Shown here in pieces: positions 1 to 11,300 of a stretch of 64,000 nt of DNA; position 1 is the first letter of the stretch, and every line of letters starts with the position of its first letter. A program made the position numbers and the translations under genes. The notes beneath the pieces were generated by a model, which was not told where the DNA came from, ran no database searches, and saw nothing but the letters and a program-made list of their open reading frames with translations. Origin of the DNA: Amoebophrya sp. A120 (Eukaryota; Sar; Dinophyceae; Syndiniales; Amoebophryaceae). The stretch spans positions 607,530 to 671,529 of the forward strand of contig CAJINV010000021.1 of assembly GCA_905178155.1 (NCBI GenBank), given 5' to 3'.

Positions 1-329
1 ATCAGCTGTAGTTGCACTATGAATTATTATTTGGATCGTAGTTGAAGTTGAAGTAGTTTTCACTGTAGATATTACGAATGCTCTTTTATGCAGAGTCCCC
101 TCCCCCTCGTTCACCTCATCGCGCTTCGACTCCTGTCTTTCACTTCTGTGAACACGAGGACCATGTGCAAAAGCAAAAGAAACCACTACCACATTGACGT
201 TGTTCAACATTATAGATATCCTTCTTACATCGACGCATATCGTCGCGCAGATGAGAACTTTTCTGTTGTTACCATCGTCAACCCTAAGTGCATTGTTTTT
301 TTTTTTATGATCTCTTACTTCATCATACA
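1..329. other. 3' flank of the MCTP-like gene, no gene seen
   Basis: This stretch lies downstream of the stop codon at 330-332 of the minus-strand MCTP-like gene. Only short reading frames without recognisable composition occur on either strand. I see no RNA gene or repeat here. Confidence 0.5.
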
Positions 330-3300
330 TCAGCTCGCAGAAGTTTCTTCTTCCAATCGCACTTGCAAGTAACGGTCAAACGCTTTCGACTCTGCCACAC
401 TATCCTGTGCAAAAGTATCGCACTCGTATTGCAATCAAAATCATGCATTGCAAAAAATCTTTTTCTTAAAGGTGAATTCGCATATACAAGTTCTTTTATT
501 TTTCATGCTGAGGAAATCTGTAATGCATTTATACGAGTACGATGCTGTTGCAGTGCATACACACTGTCTCGCTGCAACAGCGCCAGGTACCGGCGGCCGC
601 TGTCGCTCCAGGTAGGAATTCGATCGTAAAAGCCTTGGAACTTGATGCGCCAGTCCTCGAGAAGAAGCTGGACACCAGCTCGTGGGTCGTTGTGCAACAG
701 GCTGGACATAAATGAGGATCGATCTTCGCTGGAGGATGACGTTGGACTTGGTTGAAGAAGGTCAGCAGATGTAGTTGCTGTTGCACTACCTCCAGCGCCA
801 TAGTCATGAGTCTGGACCGCGTCAGAATTATTTTTACCCGCTCGTTCAGAGGACACCTGAGGCACAGGCTCGTCACGTCTGAACCAGTTTCCTGAAGACC
901 CCTGCTGAAACGCCGCGAGTACGGCAATGTGGGCCAGGCAGAAACTGAGTCGCGCCAGGTCCTCGAGGGTGCAACTGCGGGGTAGGAGGGATACGAAAAT
1001 AAATTGGCCGGTGAACAGCACGGCAGAGAACGCTGCGAAAACGGCCACAATCCCGAGGGAAACGAAAGTTGAGGCGACCGGGTCGTCCCAGAGTAGGACG
1101 TTGTAGCACTTTTCGCACACATCCAGCATGCCGAGAAAAAATTCCGCCTGTTCCAGCACGACGGCCGTGGTAGGCAGTTTTTTCGACAGCATCAACGCTT
1201 TTTCTCGCTGGCTCCCCAGGATCCAGTGCAAAATTATCGTTCTCGTAGTATTCGCAACCATGCATGACAAATCTCCCTCACAAGGTACATCACCATGACG
1301 AATTCCCGCCTCTGTCATTCTGAGCTAACTTGTATTGCAAAAATTACGTAGCTTCTACTAGTACCAGTACGATAGTACTATCGCATTTCATACCCACCAG
1401 CGGCGTCCGCTCGTGCTCCCAGACCACCCAGCCTCGGGAGGCGGCGGAGAGAGTCGTCGGGACGTCAGAGCACCAGCGCCCGCCTTGTTCTTGTCCTGTC
1501 GCGGCTGACGACGACGAAGAAGAGCCACGGCTGCCACCTGGGCTACCATTTAATATCACCTGCTCGAAGTAAAGAGGGTTTTTCCGTCGATTCTGGCCGA
1601 CGATGTAGACGAGCAGCAGAGCAAAAGCGAGGGGAAACAGCGTCCAGTGCAGTGCGTAGTAGGCGTATCCAAAAAAAAAACTGTGTAAGTGTAACTTTTT
1701 TGCAGGACTAGCATCACAGATTTGTTTTGCATGACAGAGAACCTGTCATGCGTAGCTAGTACGCGAAAACACGTATTAAAAAAACAGCCTCTGATGCATA
1801 TCCGGCATGACAAGTGTAACTGTTTTGCAATAGCTGCAAGACAAAGTTGCACTTACACAGTTTTTTTCTTGCATAAGGCGAGAAAGAAAAGCCCGTTCCG
1901 GTAAATAATTCTGGTCGTCTGCCTGTAGTACAAGAACGCCGGTCCATGTCTGAGTAGATCATTCTCATTGCTGCTAGTAGTAGTAGTTCTAGAGGAACTA
2001 CTCCTGCTGTGGATTTTTGACAACGGCGCCACATGATCAGACGAAGCTCCGAGCAAATAACCGCGCTCGTCTTCCGCCCGCAGCCATTTTACAAAGTCAC
2101 AGAAAACCTCGAGCGGCAAGTGCCAGTGCAAGTATTGTCAGGAAAAATGTCCCCATCCCATAGTCAAGATGGGAAAGCTGCAACACAAACTCGGAAGTTT
2201 TGGGAGTCATGCATGACAAGTTCCCCTCTGAATTGTAGTGCAGTTTCGCAAGGACAGCCGCATCAGAAAGCCAGCTCCTCATCCTATTTTTAGCATCACA
2301 AATTCCAAAACACGATTGGAAATGGCTCTCGTGGGGATGCGCATTACAAGTCTTCCTGTCCTTGCAAATCAGCATCACAACTCTGGGGTGGGGACGTTTT
2401 TACTCAGCATAGCAAGCGTAGCTGCGTCAGCCGGTTCCGGGATTCGATCGCATCCTCAACCAGTATAACCCGCTCAGGTGTTACAATCTCAAGCGTTACA
2501 ATAGAATCTGGAATTTGTGTTGCAAGACGTGCATGATCTACCCTACTCCCACAGGATTGCGCATGACAAGTTCTGGAGTCCCAATCCGCACTACAATCTG
2601 GCGAAATTTGTATTGCAAAAAGTGGAACGCTGTCCGAGTCTGTCATGTTAGTCATGCAAGACAAATTTCAGATTCTATTGTAACGTTTGAGATTGTAACA
2701 CCTGAGCAGGTTATAACCAGAGAAAGACCCTTTTCGTTGCTCGCGCTCCAGTATGAACTGCAAAAGGATCGCACTCGTATAAATGCATTACAAATTTTCT
2801 CAGCATGAGAAATCAAATTTGTAATGCGGATTTACCTAAAGAAAAAGCTTTGTAATGCATGACTGCAATTACTATGAGTACCTACGATACTTTTGCACAG
2901 GATATCCAGGGGTCGACGCTGACTGTGGGGGCGGGTCGCAGGTAGTGGCGGAAAATAGTTGTACACGTCGCGGCTCCTGTATGCAAGAAAAAAACTGTGT
3001 AAGTGTAACTGTGTGTTGCAGAAAATGCAAAACTGTTACACTTGTCATGCTGGACATGCATCAGAGGCAATTTTCGTACGTGTTCTGTTTCTCGTGCTAG
3101 CTACGCATGACAGGTTTTCTGTGTCATGCAGAGCAAACTTGTGATGCAATTCCTCCAAGAAACTTACATTTGACAGTTTTTTTCCTGGATATCCTGCGGT
3201 CTTCGATAAACTAGAGGCTTTGGCTTGTCTCGCTACTATCGACATCAGCGGAAGAATTTCCAGTTTCAGCTTGACCTTTAGCGTAAAGTCTTATGCGTTG

Positions 3301-4877
3301 CAAATATCTCTGGGTCTGGAAACCTGTGACGCTGCGTAGTGCATCATGAGGAGGCCACAAGTGCTGACTCAGTATGACAAGTTTCTGAGCTTCTAGGTGT
3401 CGCCTATTCGCATTCGGCATGACAAACTGCGTTTCTGCATGACAGAAAAGCGGGGCTCTTGGGTAACGTACATGACAGATTTAAGAGTCATGCCAGACAA
3501 GCATGACAAACATGCGTTCTTCCAGACCCAGATGACATTTTTGCAGTTGATAAGTCTCGATCTTGCGCCATTCCCCCGCCTAGAGCTATCAACTGCAAAA
3601 ATGTCTGGGTCTGGAAGGATGTAACCTGTGATGCGCATTTCAGAACACACAAAAATCTCTCATGCATGGGTAGCAAAAGCTGCCCGCTTTCGGTCACCAA
3701 AATGGGGGATTTGTCATGCGGGTTCGGCATTGCGGAAGCTTCTTGAAAACCGTGATGCTAGAGCTTCCATGCCAGACCTTCCGTGTCATGCAGAAACAGC
3801 ATGACTCTTCCAGACCCAGACATTTTTACAATTGATAACAGCACCGCCAACGCGGTAGCTTGCCGGAAAAAAAGTGTACCAGGTCGACGGAAGTGCGGTG
3901 GGTTGGATCCCTTTACACAACCATGACACGGGCGGAATGTTGCCCGTTAAGAGACTGCTTCGAAGATTGTTGGAAGCAGCAGGACCAGACAACAGCGCGC
4001 CAGCCAGTGGTATGCACACCACATAGTCCGGACGTAGTCTGCCAGCAATGTAGCTCGGGCCCCAGAGATACACCACAATGTCGGTGCGAATGTCCGCAAC
4101 TCGCAGGCACGCCCCAGTGTCTACCGGTTCCAACGTGGTACTTCTTCCAGACGTTGTTGTATCAGTAGAGGAAGAACTCTCATGCGGTGGCCCGCCAGGA
4201 TCATAATCCTCGTCTTCCTCCAGCAGCCCTTTCCTGCGCCGCATGTAGCGCAGGGAAACCAGATCTGACTCCTCCGCGTCGGACAGGACTTGGATGCAAT
4301 ACTTCGCGAGTGGAAACTCCTTTCCGGGCTTCACATCCACGTCAATCGCGTCGATTGTCACATCAACCCTGCAGCTGCACTCGGCGTTAAATTTTTCATC
4401 CTGCTGCACAGTTTTCTGAAAATGTTTTGTCGTCGTTCCACCGCTAGGCGAAGTCGAATGGCTCCTCCTCGTTGAGGACGACCCTCTAATATGCTCCGCC
4501 GCGTCATCATTCTCGTCTTCTTCTCCAGCAGCAAGATGAAGAGCCCCCTCCTTTTCATCATCATCCCCAAATATTGACGATGACCCCGGGTCGTGGTTTA
4601 TTTCTACTTCCATACTATCCTCCGCGACGGTGATGGTGTGGAGTCTCCGAAAGGGGGACTTGGACCGGTTCGTCACCCTGTTGCGCTGCCGCAAGACGGA
4701 CGATTCCGAATTATCGAGATCGTCACTTGACGCAGGAATTCTTTCCTGGTTGATCTTCGCAGCATCGTTGGTATTGGTTCCAGTTGTACCAGTTGTACTT
4801 TTGGTAGTAGATGAGCTCAGGAGCTCTTCGTCTTCAACCTCCGCTACGGTGTCGCTCCCTCGACGCATCGCAACCAT
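330..4877 (-). CDS. MCTP-like C2 / transmembrane protein, 10 exons, 9 introners
   Basis: Predicted 850-residue protein. Exons are 4877-3838, 3586-3553, 3291-3192, 2979-2905, 2751-2716, 2463-2412, 2132-1876, 1665-1393, 1219-560 and 400-330. Counting each 5-bp duplication once, they join to 2553 nt, exactly 851 codons ending in TGA. All nine introns are introners. The first 200 residues are Ser/Glu-rich; a beta-rich stretch (VDVTIDAIDVDV, DIVVYLWGPSYIAG) looks like part of a C2 domain. Near residue 520 is a hydrophobic segment (HWTLFPLAFALLLVYI), near 660 a second one introduced by LLWDDPVASTF, and close to the end FYDRIPTWSD. These resemble the C-terminal module of MCTP proteins (WxxP...transmembrane pairs, then a short FxxRxPS motif), which tether the ER to other membranes. 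No complete Ca-binding C2 loop set is visible, so the family call is moderate. The gene structure is much firmer than the name. Confidence 0.75.
401..559. mobile_element. Introner, family B, last intron of MCTP-like gene
   Basis: The ends are TATCCTGTGCAAAAGTATCG and its inverted counterpart finishing GTGCATA. The 5-bp TSD CACAC is exact (396-400 / 560-564). Removal joins codons for LQRD-SVAESK in frame and leads to the stop at 330. No offset within the TSD gives both GT and AG. Confidence 0.9.
1220..1392. mobile_element. Introner, family B (diverged), MCTP-like gene
   Basis: The left end is GATCCAGTGCAAAATTATCG (first T changed to G) and the right end finishes TTTCATA. The TSD is CCCAG/CCCAC. 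Removal joins RTPLV to GSQREK in frame. Confidence 0.8.
1666..1875. mobile_element. Introner, family E, MCTP-like gene
   Basis: The TIR is TATSCAAGAAAAAAACTGTG in inverted copies. TSD AGGCG is exact. Removal fuses NGLFFLA to YYALHWTLF, the first C-terminal transmembrane segment. It is an inverted-orientation relative of 2980-3191 in the same gene. Confidence 0.9.
2133..2411. mobile_element. Introner, family F, MCTP-like gene
   Basis: The left end is TATTGTCAGGAAAAATGTCC and the right end is complementary (GGGACGTTTTTACTCAGCATA). TSD GCAAG is exact (2128-2132 / 2412-2416). The frame is restored across RLTQLR-LHWHLPLEV. Confidence 0.88.
2464..2715. mobile_element. Introner, family D, MCTP-like gene
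   Basis: This element has about 50-bp near-perfect TIRs beginning TATAACCYGCTCAGGTGTTA. TSD ACCAG is exact (2459-2463 / 2716-2720). The frame continues across KGLSLVEDAIES. Confidence 0.92.
2752..2904. mobile_element. Introner, family B, MCTP-like gene
   Basis: The ends are TATGAACTGCAAAAGGATCG and ...CTTTTGCACAGGATA. TSD TCCAG is exact (2747-2751 / 2905-2909). It is close in sequence and orientation to 15182-15342. Only 36 bp of exon separate it from the family D element at 2464-2715. Confidence 0.9.
2980..3191. mobile_element. Introner, family E, MCTP-like gene
   Basis: It begins TATGCAAGAAAAAAACTGTG and ends CAGTTTTTTTCCTGGATA. TSD TCCTG is exact (2975-2979 / 3192-3196). Its interior is the reverse-complement relative of 1666-1875, so both orientations work as introns. 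Confidence 0.9.
3292..3552. mobile_element. Introner, family A, MCTP-like gene
   Basis: The ends are TATGCGTTGCAAATATCTCT and ...TTTTTGCAGTTGATA. TSD AGTCT is exact (3287-3291 / 3553-3557). It is closely related, in reverse orientation, to 41468-41719 in another gene. Confidence 0.9.
3587..3837. mobile_element. Introner, family A, first intron of MCTP-like gene
   Basis: The ends are TATCAACTGCAAAAATGTCT and ...TTTTTACAATTGATA. The TSD is AGAGC/ACAGC. It is nearly the reverse complement of 39840-40089. With the 3292-3552 element it leaves a 34-nt micro-exon, 3553-3586. Confidence 0.88.
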
Positions 4878-4984
4878 CCGACGCCGCCGCGGCTCCGATC
4901 TGGCTCGTGTAGAAGTCCCTCCATCGCCTTCTTCAACACCTGAAATAATTATTGGGTTGAAATAAAAAAAAATTGTCGGGATAT

Positions 4985-7302
4985 TTATATCTTTATCTCA
5001 TTCTCGACGTTATAAAGGATAAGAAAGAAGCAAAGCTGGCGCATAGTCTCCTGCTTACAAACAGAGTAGTTATATAAAGTACCAGTCTGACCGCCTTCCA
5101 AATTTTCGTAGAGCTTCGCGCGCAAATTTGCCATGCTTTTCTCGTAGTAAGTGAAGCCCGCCGCGATGCCCTTGTGATACAGCCGCTTCAGCGGGCTCAC
5201 TATCCTGTATGAAAACCTGGTCCCCACGACCGCAGAGTCAAGATGCCGACTTTGCTACAGAAAGCAGCAAGCTTTGGCTTTTGCGCATGACAAGTCTGAG
5301 CTCGTACAACTAGCGTACTTAACTTTTTACTCCTGTTTAGCTAGTGCAACCGCAACCGCATCACAAATCGACTGCCTCTATCCTGGTTCCAGAATGACAA
5401 GTCCCAAAATAGCGTTGGAAAATGCTCCTCATAGGGTTGCGCATAACACAGAGAAATTGAGGCATGTCCTCGCTTTGCATTGCAACTCGAACTCGTCTGG
5501 GGCGGGGAAGTTTCTGCACGGGATACTCGCTTTCTCCTCGTCATCATTGTGCCTCGGGATGTCGTAGCGGTACGAAGGTCCGATGTTGGCTGGCTATGGC
5601 GTTTCAAGCGTTGCGCTCTCAACTGCTATGATGAGTTTGTGATGCTGCAAGAATAGCAAATAAGAACCACTCCCCACGACTGCGTCGTGGGGCAAGCATT
5701 GTATTTGTTCTTCCCGTCGATTGTGAAAGAAAAAAGAACTTCACTGCCGCACCGGAAAACAAGGAGTGAGATCTGCTCACAACTTTTTTAAAAATGGCAC
5801 TTTCGGGCGGCCCAAAGGTGAGAATTCTCAGAAAATGAGATCTCAGAGAGCTCTCACTTTTTTCAAAATCTCACTTGGCGGCCCAAAAGTGCGATGGCTC
5901 AGAAAGTGAGAGCTCAGCGAGATCTCACTTTTGTCAAAGTCTCGCTTTTGGGCCCTCTCGGAGAAGTGACTCGGACCGTGAGACTTCTTTAGAAAGTAAG
6001 ATCTCGCTGGGATCTCACTTTTTTCAAAGTGAGACTAACTGAAATCAATCTCACTGAGATCTCATCGAGAGCATCTTACTTCTTTCACTTTTTTTTCCAA
6101 TTTGTTATCTTTCCATCGCCAGACTGATGCGGCGTAGCGGTTCCTCGTCGAGTAGCTGCGTCGGACGCGGCCGAAGGCCCGAAAGCGAAAATCTTCCCCC
6201 AATAAGACCAGCGAAAATTTTCCGCCGAGCTATTCTATCGGGAGGCTCCGAGCCATGAAAAAAAAGCAACTAGAACAACAAGCGCTTCATCGAATTATAG
6301 GTAACATTCATTTTTGTCGTCTGCGCAGGAAAAAAACAGCAGCTGCGCGCAAGAAACGCAAAAAGCGGCGAAGCTTCTGAAGAGCTTCTGAAGGTTTTTT
6401 TCATTTTTTGAGCACTGGCTGTCACAAAAGAAGCCTTTTTTAGGCGAGGAAACAGTTTCGCGCGCATCAAAAGCGCCGATTTGTGTAATATCTTCTGGAG
6501 AGTCTTCAGAAGGTTCACCTTCAGAAGAATGACAAATCAAATTCTTCTGAAGGTGTGCGAATTTTAATTTTTGCATTTTTTCAAAAACGAGACAATTTTT
6601 GAAAAACCTTCAGAAGATTTTTAGTCTTCTGAAGGTTTTTGTAGGTGTTCCGATTTTTGTTCATTTTTTGCGTGTAAAAACTCGCAACCTTCTGAAGGTT
6701 TGCAATTTCATCAAACGAAGCAAACCTTCAGAAGAATGCCTACCTTCTGAAGGTTTTTCAAAGTCATTTTTTGGCCTTCTGAAGGTTTTTTTGTCGAAAA
6801 ATCGAAAAAATTCTTCAGAAGGTGAAAAAAAACCTTCAGAAGGCTAGACCTTCTGAAGGTTGTAAACAATGAGCCACAATTTGATTTGCGCGAGCTAATT
6901 CTGCGTTTTTAAAGATGAAAAGTAGCCGACTATTTTTTTTGACCTTCTGAAGCTTGAAAATCAAATTTTGAGCGTCAGAAGGTCTTCAGAAGGTCAAACC
7001 TTCAGAAGCTTTGGGAGGAGCAAATGCATATCTTGCCCCTATAGTATATAGATTAAGCGATAGGGCGGGGCGGGGGACCTTGCGCATCTTGCATCATACA
7101 GATTTGGCGCGGATAGGTTATGAAGCAATTTAGCACGACGTCAAGAAGAACTTGTCATGCGACGAAGCTTGCTCGTTTGAAGCGTGATAGTGATTCTGTG
7201 TGACCATGACAAATCACGCAACTACAGTTGAGAACGAAACGCTTGCGAGTAATCCCATACTGGCGGTGTCGGGCTGCTAGGAGCACGATCTGATCCCCCC
7301 AT
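4985..7302 (-). CDS. Small protein of unknown function with a 1.67-kb introner
   Basis: Predicted 105-residue protein with exons 7302-7260, 5594-5526 and 5200-4985. Removing two introners with one TSD copy each gives 318 nt, 106 codons, running from ATG at 7302 (MGGSDRAPSSPTPPANIG) to TAA at 4985. The C-terminal half is charged with aromatic residues (YHKGIAAGFTYYEKSMANL) and shows no family I recognise. The stop lies about 107 bp from the ATG of the next gene downstream, which fits tight same-strand packing. Another frame through the first exon (7155-7625) is also open, so the start and first exon are less certain than the last exon. Upstream coding exons cannot be ruled out. Confidence 0.5.
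5201..5525. mobile_element. Introner, family F, small gene
   Basis: The ends TATCCTGTATGAAAACCTGG and ...GAAGTTTCTGCACGGGATA are inverted copies. The TSD is CTCAC/CTCGC. Removal joins DDEEKAS to PLKRLYHKG. Confidence 0.8.
5765..6095. repeat. Degenerate GATCTCACTTTT inverted-repeat block
   Basis: Repeated segments combine the palindrome AGATCT with CTCACTTTTTTCAAA in both orientations. Two direct copies of GGCGGCCCAAA lie near 5813 and 5878. The block lies inside the giant introner and has no open reading frame of note. Confidence 0.7.
6370..7015. repeat. CTTCWGAAG palindrome array
   Basis: By eye I count 17 exact copies of CTTCTGAAG or CTTCAGAAG, usually inside ACCTTCWGAAGGT, plus a few variants, at irregular 15-60 bp spacing in A/T-rich DNA. 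It resembles a self-complementary satellite and lies inside the giant introner 5595-7259. Confidence 0.85.
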
Positions 7303-8318
7303 TGCGATTGCGATATTAGTATTACCGACGCTTCTCCTGCATTTATTACGTTACTTTCTGACCACTCTGACGAGCCTGATGACGGTCGTACGGCCGCGCG
7401 CCTGTAGTTGCTAAAAATTCGAGCTCGAGTAGCAGGTGTTACCGACTTATGGGTGGAATTATGCACGACGGCAACTCCATCCGTCGGAAACGGAATGAAG
7501 CGCGCCTTCTCGGTTGCGAAAGCGAGTCTCATCATCTTCGGCATTGCTTGTACTTGTCTGCGATGCGTTCCTCTTCTTGTTCTTTCTCTTTCCTCCTTAT
7601 TGATTCTATGCTGCCCAACGACCAAAATTTGTTCTGCGTACAGACACCCAGCAAGTGCGAGGGAAAACAGAAATAACGATACTGCTCAACACCACACCAA
7701 GTACGCGATGCACGACGACATGATCCATCCTACAATCTGCCCCGGCGCTCCTCTCGTGTGGTAACTGAGTGAAGCCTAATTTCGGTTTATTTGACTTCGT
7801 ACGAAACTGGAAACCGAAACTGCTGCTGGAGACAGAGAAATAAAAACAGCACAGAGGACACAGTTGGTGGAAAAAAACTGTCTGCTCTCTAGGCTCCTAC
7901 CTGTGGTCCTCCCACAACGTCGGGCGTGAGTTCCTCTTGTGACAGCGGAGTCACTCAAAAATACAGGAGTAGAGATACAGAATTAGCTGCTTGTACAAGT
8001 TTTATTATTTCATTTTTTCCATTCTTGTTCATCTCGAAATAAAGTGAGAGCCAGTATTTCTTGAACTACTAGCACTACACGAGCAGGCACGTCCTCGCGC
8101 CTTCTCCTCCGGCCGCGGCCACCGTGCGGGAAACGTAAAAGGTGGCAAAGACAACATGACAGCCAGCAAAATATTACACAAAGTTTCGCTTCGAATGCAT
8201 GGTCGCAGCACAAGAAAAAACATATAGTATTGTTTCAAAGTACTGCTCTATGCAGCTCGCTTGTTTCTACTTCTACTTCAAGTTCTCCCCACATTTCCAT
8301 TTGAGCGGCGGCGGGTCG
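7303..8318. other. Intergenic region, no supported gene
   Basis: This lies between the start of the small gene and the stop of the next minus-strand gene. Short frames on both strands (for example 7408-7764 plus, 7155-7625 minus, 8029-8238 minus with a hydrophobic start) lack introner junctions or family similarity. The minus strand near 7500-7680 could code for a signal-peptide-like stretch, but it has no start codon in frame. Confidence 0.4.
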
Positions 8319-11300
8319 CTACTTGTCGCTGGCAGTAGCCGCGAAATCAATCGCGTGCTTCGCATACCAACTCGCCAGCACATCAGCCTCGATCCACTCC
8401 TTCGTACCCCGGTTCTCAAAGAGGTGCAACGTGCTGTCCGCCTCCGTGACTGACATGACGACAAACTTCAGCGGTTCGTTGGGTAGTTCCAGTTCCTCAT
8501 CGGCAACCTCAGCAGAGTGAGACATGGCTGCGCCGGCCACTCCTTCTTTCGCCGAGTCCTGCTCCAGCGAGGACGCGAATTATGCACTGCAAAAGTATCG
8601 CACTCGTATTAATCGTAGTTATGCATTACAAATCTGTTTGTCAAGGTAATTGCAATTCCGCATTACTATATTTAATGCTGGGCTAATTTGTAATGCAATG
8701 AATAAATTGCCAATTTATACTACTACGATCCTTTTGCAGTTCATACGGATGCTGCTGCAGCAAGTCCTCCTCCAGTGCTGCCGGTTCCGGCACTGGGCTG
8801 TATGCATTGCAAATGTGTCTAGGTCTGGAAGCTTGTCATGCGAAGTCTGCAACTGCATCGTAAAAAAAATTGTGTTGCATGGTTACAGAAAGTTGTCCAC
8901 TTTTGAACAAGTTTAGAGGCAGTTTCTAGTAATGAAGGAGAGGCGTGATAAACAGAGCTCGTCCCACGGAATCTGTCATGATAGATGCTGTATACCAGAT
9001 CCCATGTCATGGGTCTGGGTCGCGGAAAACCTGCCTGACAGAAATCATCAAGTTCAAGACCCAGACGTATTTGCTTTTGATATTGATGGGCTGCGTCTGC
9101 GTTCTTGTGCTACTGCTTTTGGCAACCAGTCGCACCGCCGCACGGACGGCGTTTCTCACGTGCTCCACGTCTTCATCTTCGACGGCCAGTATGGCGCGAA
9201 TGTTTAGCCGATCAGCCCACTTTTCGCAGCGCGTCAGCATGTGCATTTCGGTGTTGAGAAGCCGGCGCCGAAACCCCGCCCAGGATGTCCACAAAAACCT
9301 TTCCCGGAAGACATTGCTCTGCATCTCCGCCACGTGTGTCACGTCCACAACATCTGCCAGCGCTATCGAGTTTTTCTCACGCGTTTACATCGATAGCTGT
9401 TACATGTTGAGTTATTTGAATCCGTGCTGCAAGAGTTGTAGCTAAGGATAAAGTGGAAGGCGAAGGGGGAAGTTTGCGTGTCTTGCATTACATAAAATAA
9501 ATTATCCGATGCAACTACAGCTATCTCCATGCTAACAATCAAGCGCGTCGAGACACTGTCATGCGAAGTAGCTTGCTTGTGTGAGGGGTGATGCTGACGG
9601 TAATTCTGCATGTTGACAAAAAACAATGTAACAGCGAGTAGTGATGTAACGTTTGAGAATGAAAATCCCATAAACACTAGCACTGGCATATGACCCGGCC
9701 CGAGATCCTCACGCAGATTCGTGACGGCACTCGTCGTAGCCTGGCGCACCATGCCACCAAGCCGGCCCCTCCAGCCGTGCGCGACGCGGCCGGCGTTCTT
9801 TAGTGCGTATTCTTTTGCGACGTCCCACATGCGTACACTTTCGCCTTCCCCCGTGCACCGACCCCTCTTGAAGGAGAGTGGCGCCGCGGACACAACGTTC
9901 TGACGGACGTCGGCAGTCTTGTTGTAGCCCTTACCCGCCTCGCCCACCTGCGCACGCTCACCACCGGCAAAATCAATCCCCTTTCGTTCCAGGAACAGCG
10001 TTCCCGCCAGTTGCGCGTTGGTGAACAGAATCGCAGAAACGACATGGTAAATGGCTGCCCCGGCAATCGCCCAAGGGCGTGGAAAAGTCAAGTCTTCAAT
10101 TCTGGGTCTCACCAGCTCAAAAGCGCGACTGATAACCGGTCCCGGAAAGAGGAAGGTCGCGTTTCCATGTTCCTCATAAAGATCGAATGATCTCTCGAAG
10201 TCCCACCCCGGATCGGAGTGCGCAGAAGGCGGAAGGCGGGAGTGCGCTTCCAGGGTTGAAGGCGCCAGCGAGTAGTACTTCTCGTCCAGGTATGGTGGGT
10301 CAAACGTTGTCTCTGGGTTTCGCACACCAATTTGATCCCACCACCACCACGCGCGACCATGGGTGGCATAATTGCTCACTGGACTGCGCTTGATTACTGC
10401 CAAATATTTCCGTGCCAGACTCCGGGCCATCACTTCGTCCACGACGGTGAGGAACGGCTTCCCCGTTGCAATCCCGATCCCATCCGGCATGGAGGTTGAC
10501 GCTTCCTGCTCGTAGCCCTCGGACGCGACATTGTACATCGGCCGAAGAGATGAGGACGAGGGCCGAAGCAGATCCCTGTCTCCACGCGCCGGCACTAAAT
10601 GACTCCTCGCAGTACTATTGTCTTCATCTCCACGGACCACATCCGCTGGGAAAACAGTTGCCACCCAGCTGAAATCAGATCTGTCGGAGCGATAGTACTT
10701 CGGAATGACGCACAGCACAGAGCTCGGCTGTGCCTTGTTTTCTATCGTTCGTCCAGAAGTTGTTGAATTGTTTGCTCTACTACTAGCGCCTCCACTTCCT
10801 GCTGCTGCTGCCTCTAGCGCCGCCTGCACGTCAGCACTGGAGAAAATCCCGGCCCCTGGGACGTCGTGGAGGCTCTGCTTTTGAAACTCACAGTGGTCGA
10901 CTTCCCCCTGCAGGACCTGCAAGCTGATTTTCCCCGACCTGTTAAATTCGCGCGCGGCGAGCTCTGCGTTTGCGATCCGAAGTTGCTCTGCAATAGGGTT
11001 TATCAACTGCAAATGTCGTGTCTGGGTCTGGAGAAACAGAAATGCAGAAAGTTTGTCAACATGCTCGTCTTGGGAATTTTACGGCTGGGCCGCGTGGCCC
11101 CTGCTGTTTGATAAACCTTAAAACGGCACTTACTAGCGGCACTAGTTACCGCCACCTACTCGACAAACTCTAGGTAGGCGGAACACGTTTGGCAAACTCT
11201 CGGCGGAATGCAGGAGTTTGTCATGTAGGTTTTCCACCCCAACCACACAAATGGTGTGGAATGGTGCACGCAAAAGTATTACAGGCTTGGCGGAAGAGGC

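Larger units (their letters stand above)
5595..7259. mobile_element. Giant introner, family G, 1,665 bp
   Basis: The left end is TATGGCGTTTCAAGCGTTGC. The right end, read inverted, is TATGGGATTACTCGCAAGCG, and both continue into a shared TCTCAACTG block. TSD CTGGC is exact (5590-5594 / 7260-7264). The interior holds a degenerate GATCTCACTTTT inverted-repeat block and an array of CTTCWGAAG palindromes. The TIR is related to the 309-bp element at 9364-9672, so this appears to be an introner enlarged by satellite growth. Confidence 0.72.

Noticed and set aside
7155-7625. 156-codon minus-strand open frame next to the small gene
   Set aside because: It shares the introner junction at 7259 but runs into an early stop after the second introner is removed. 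The alternative frame gives a longer join with a good ATG.
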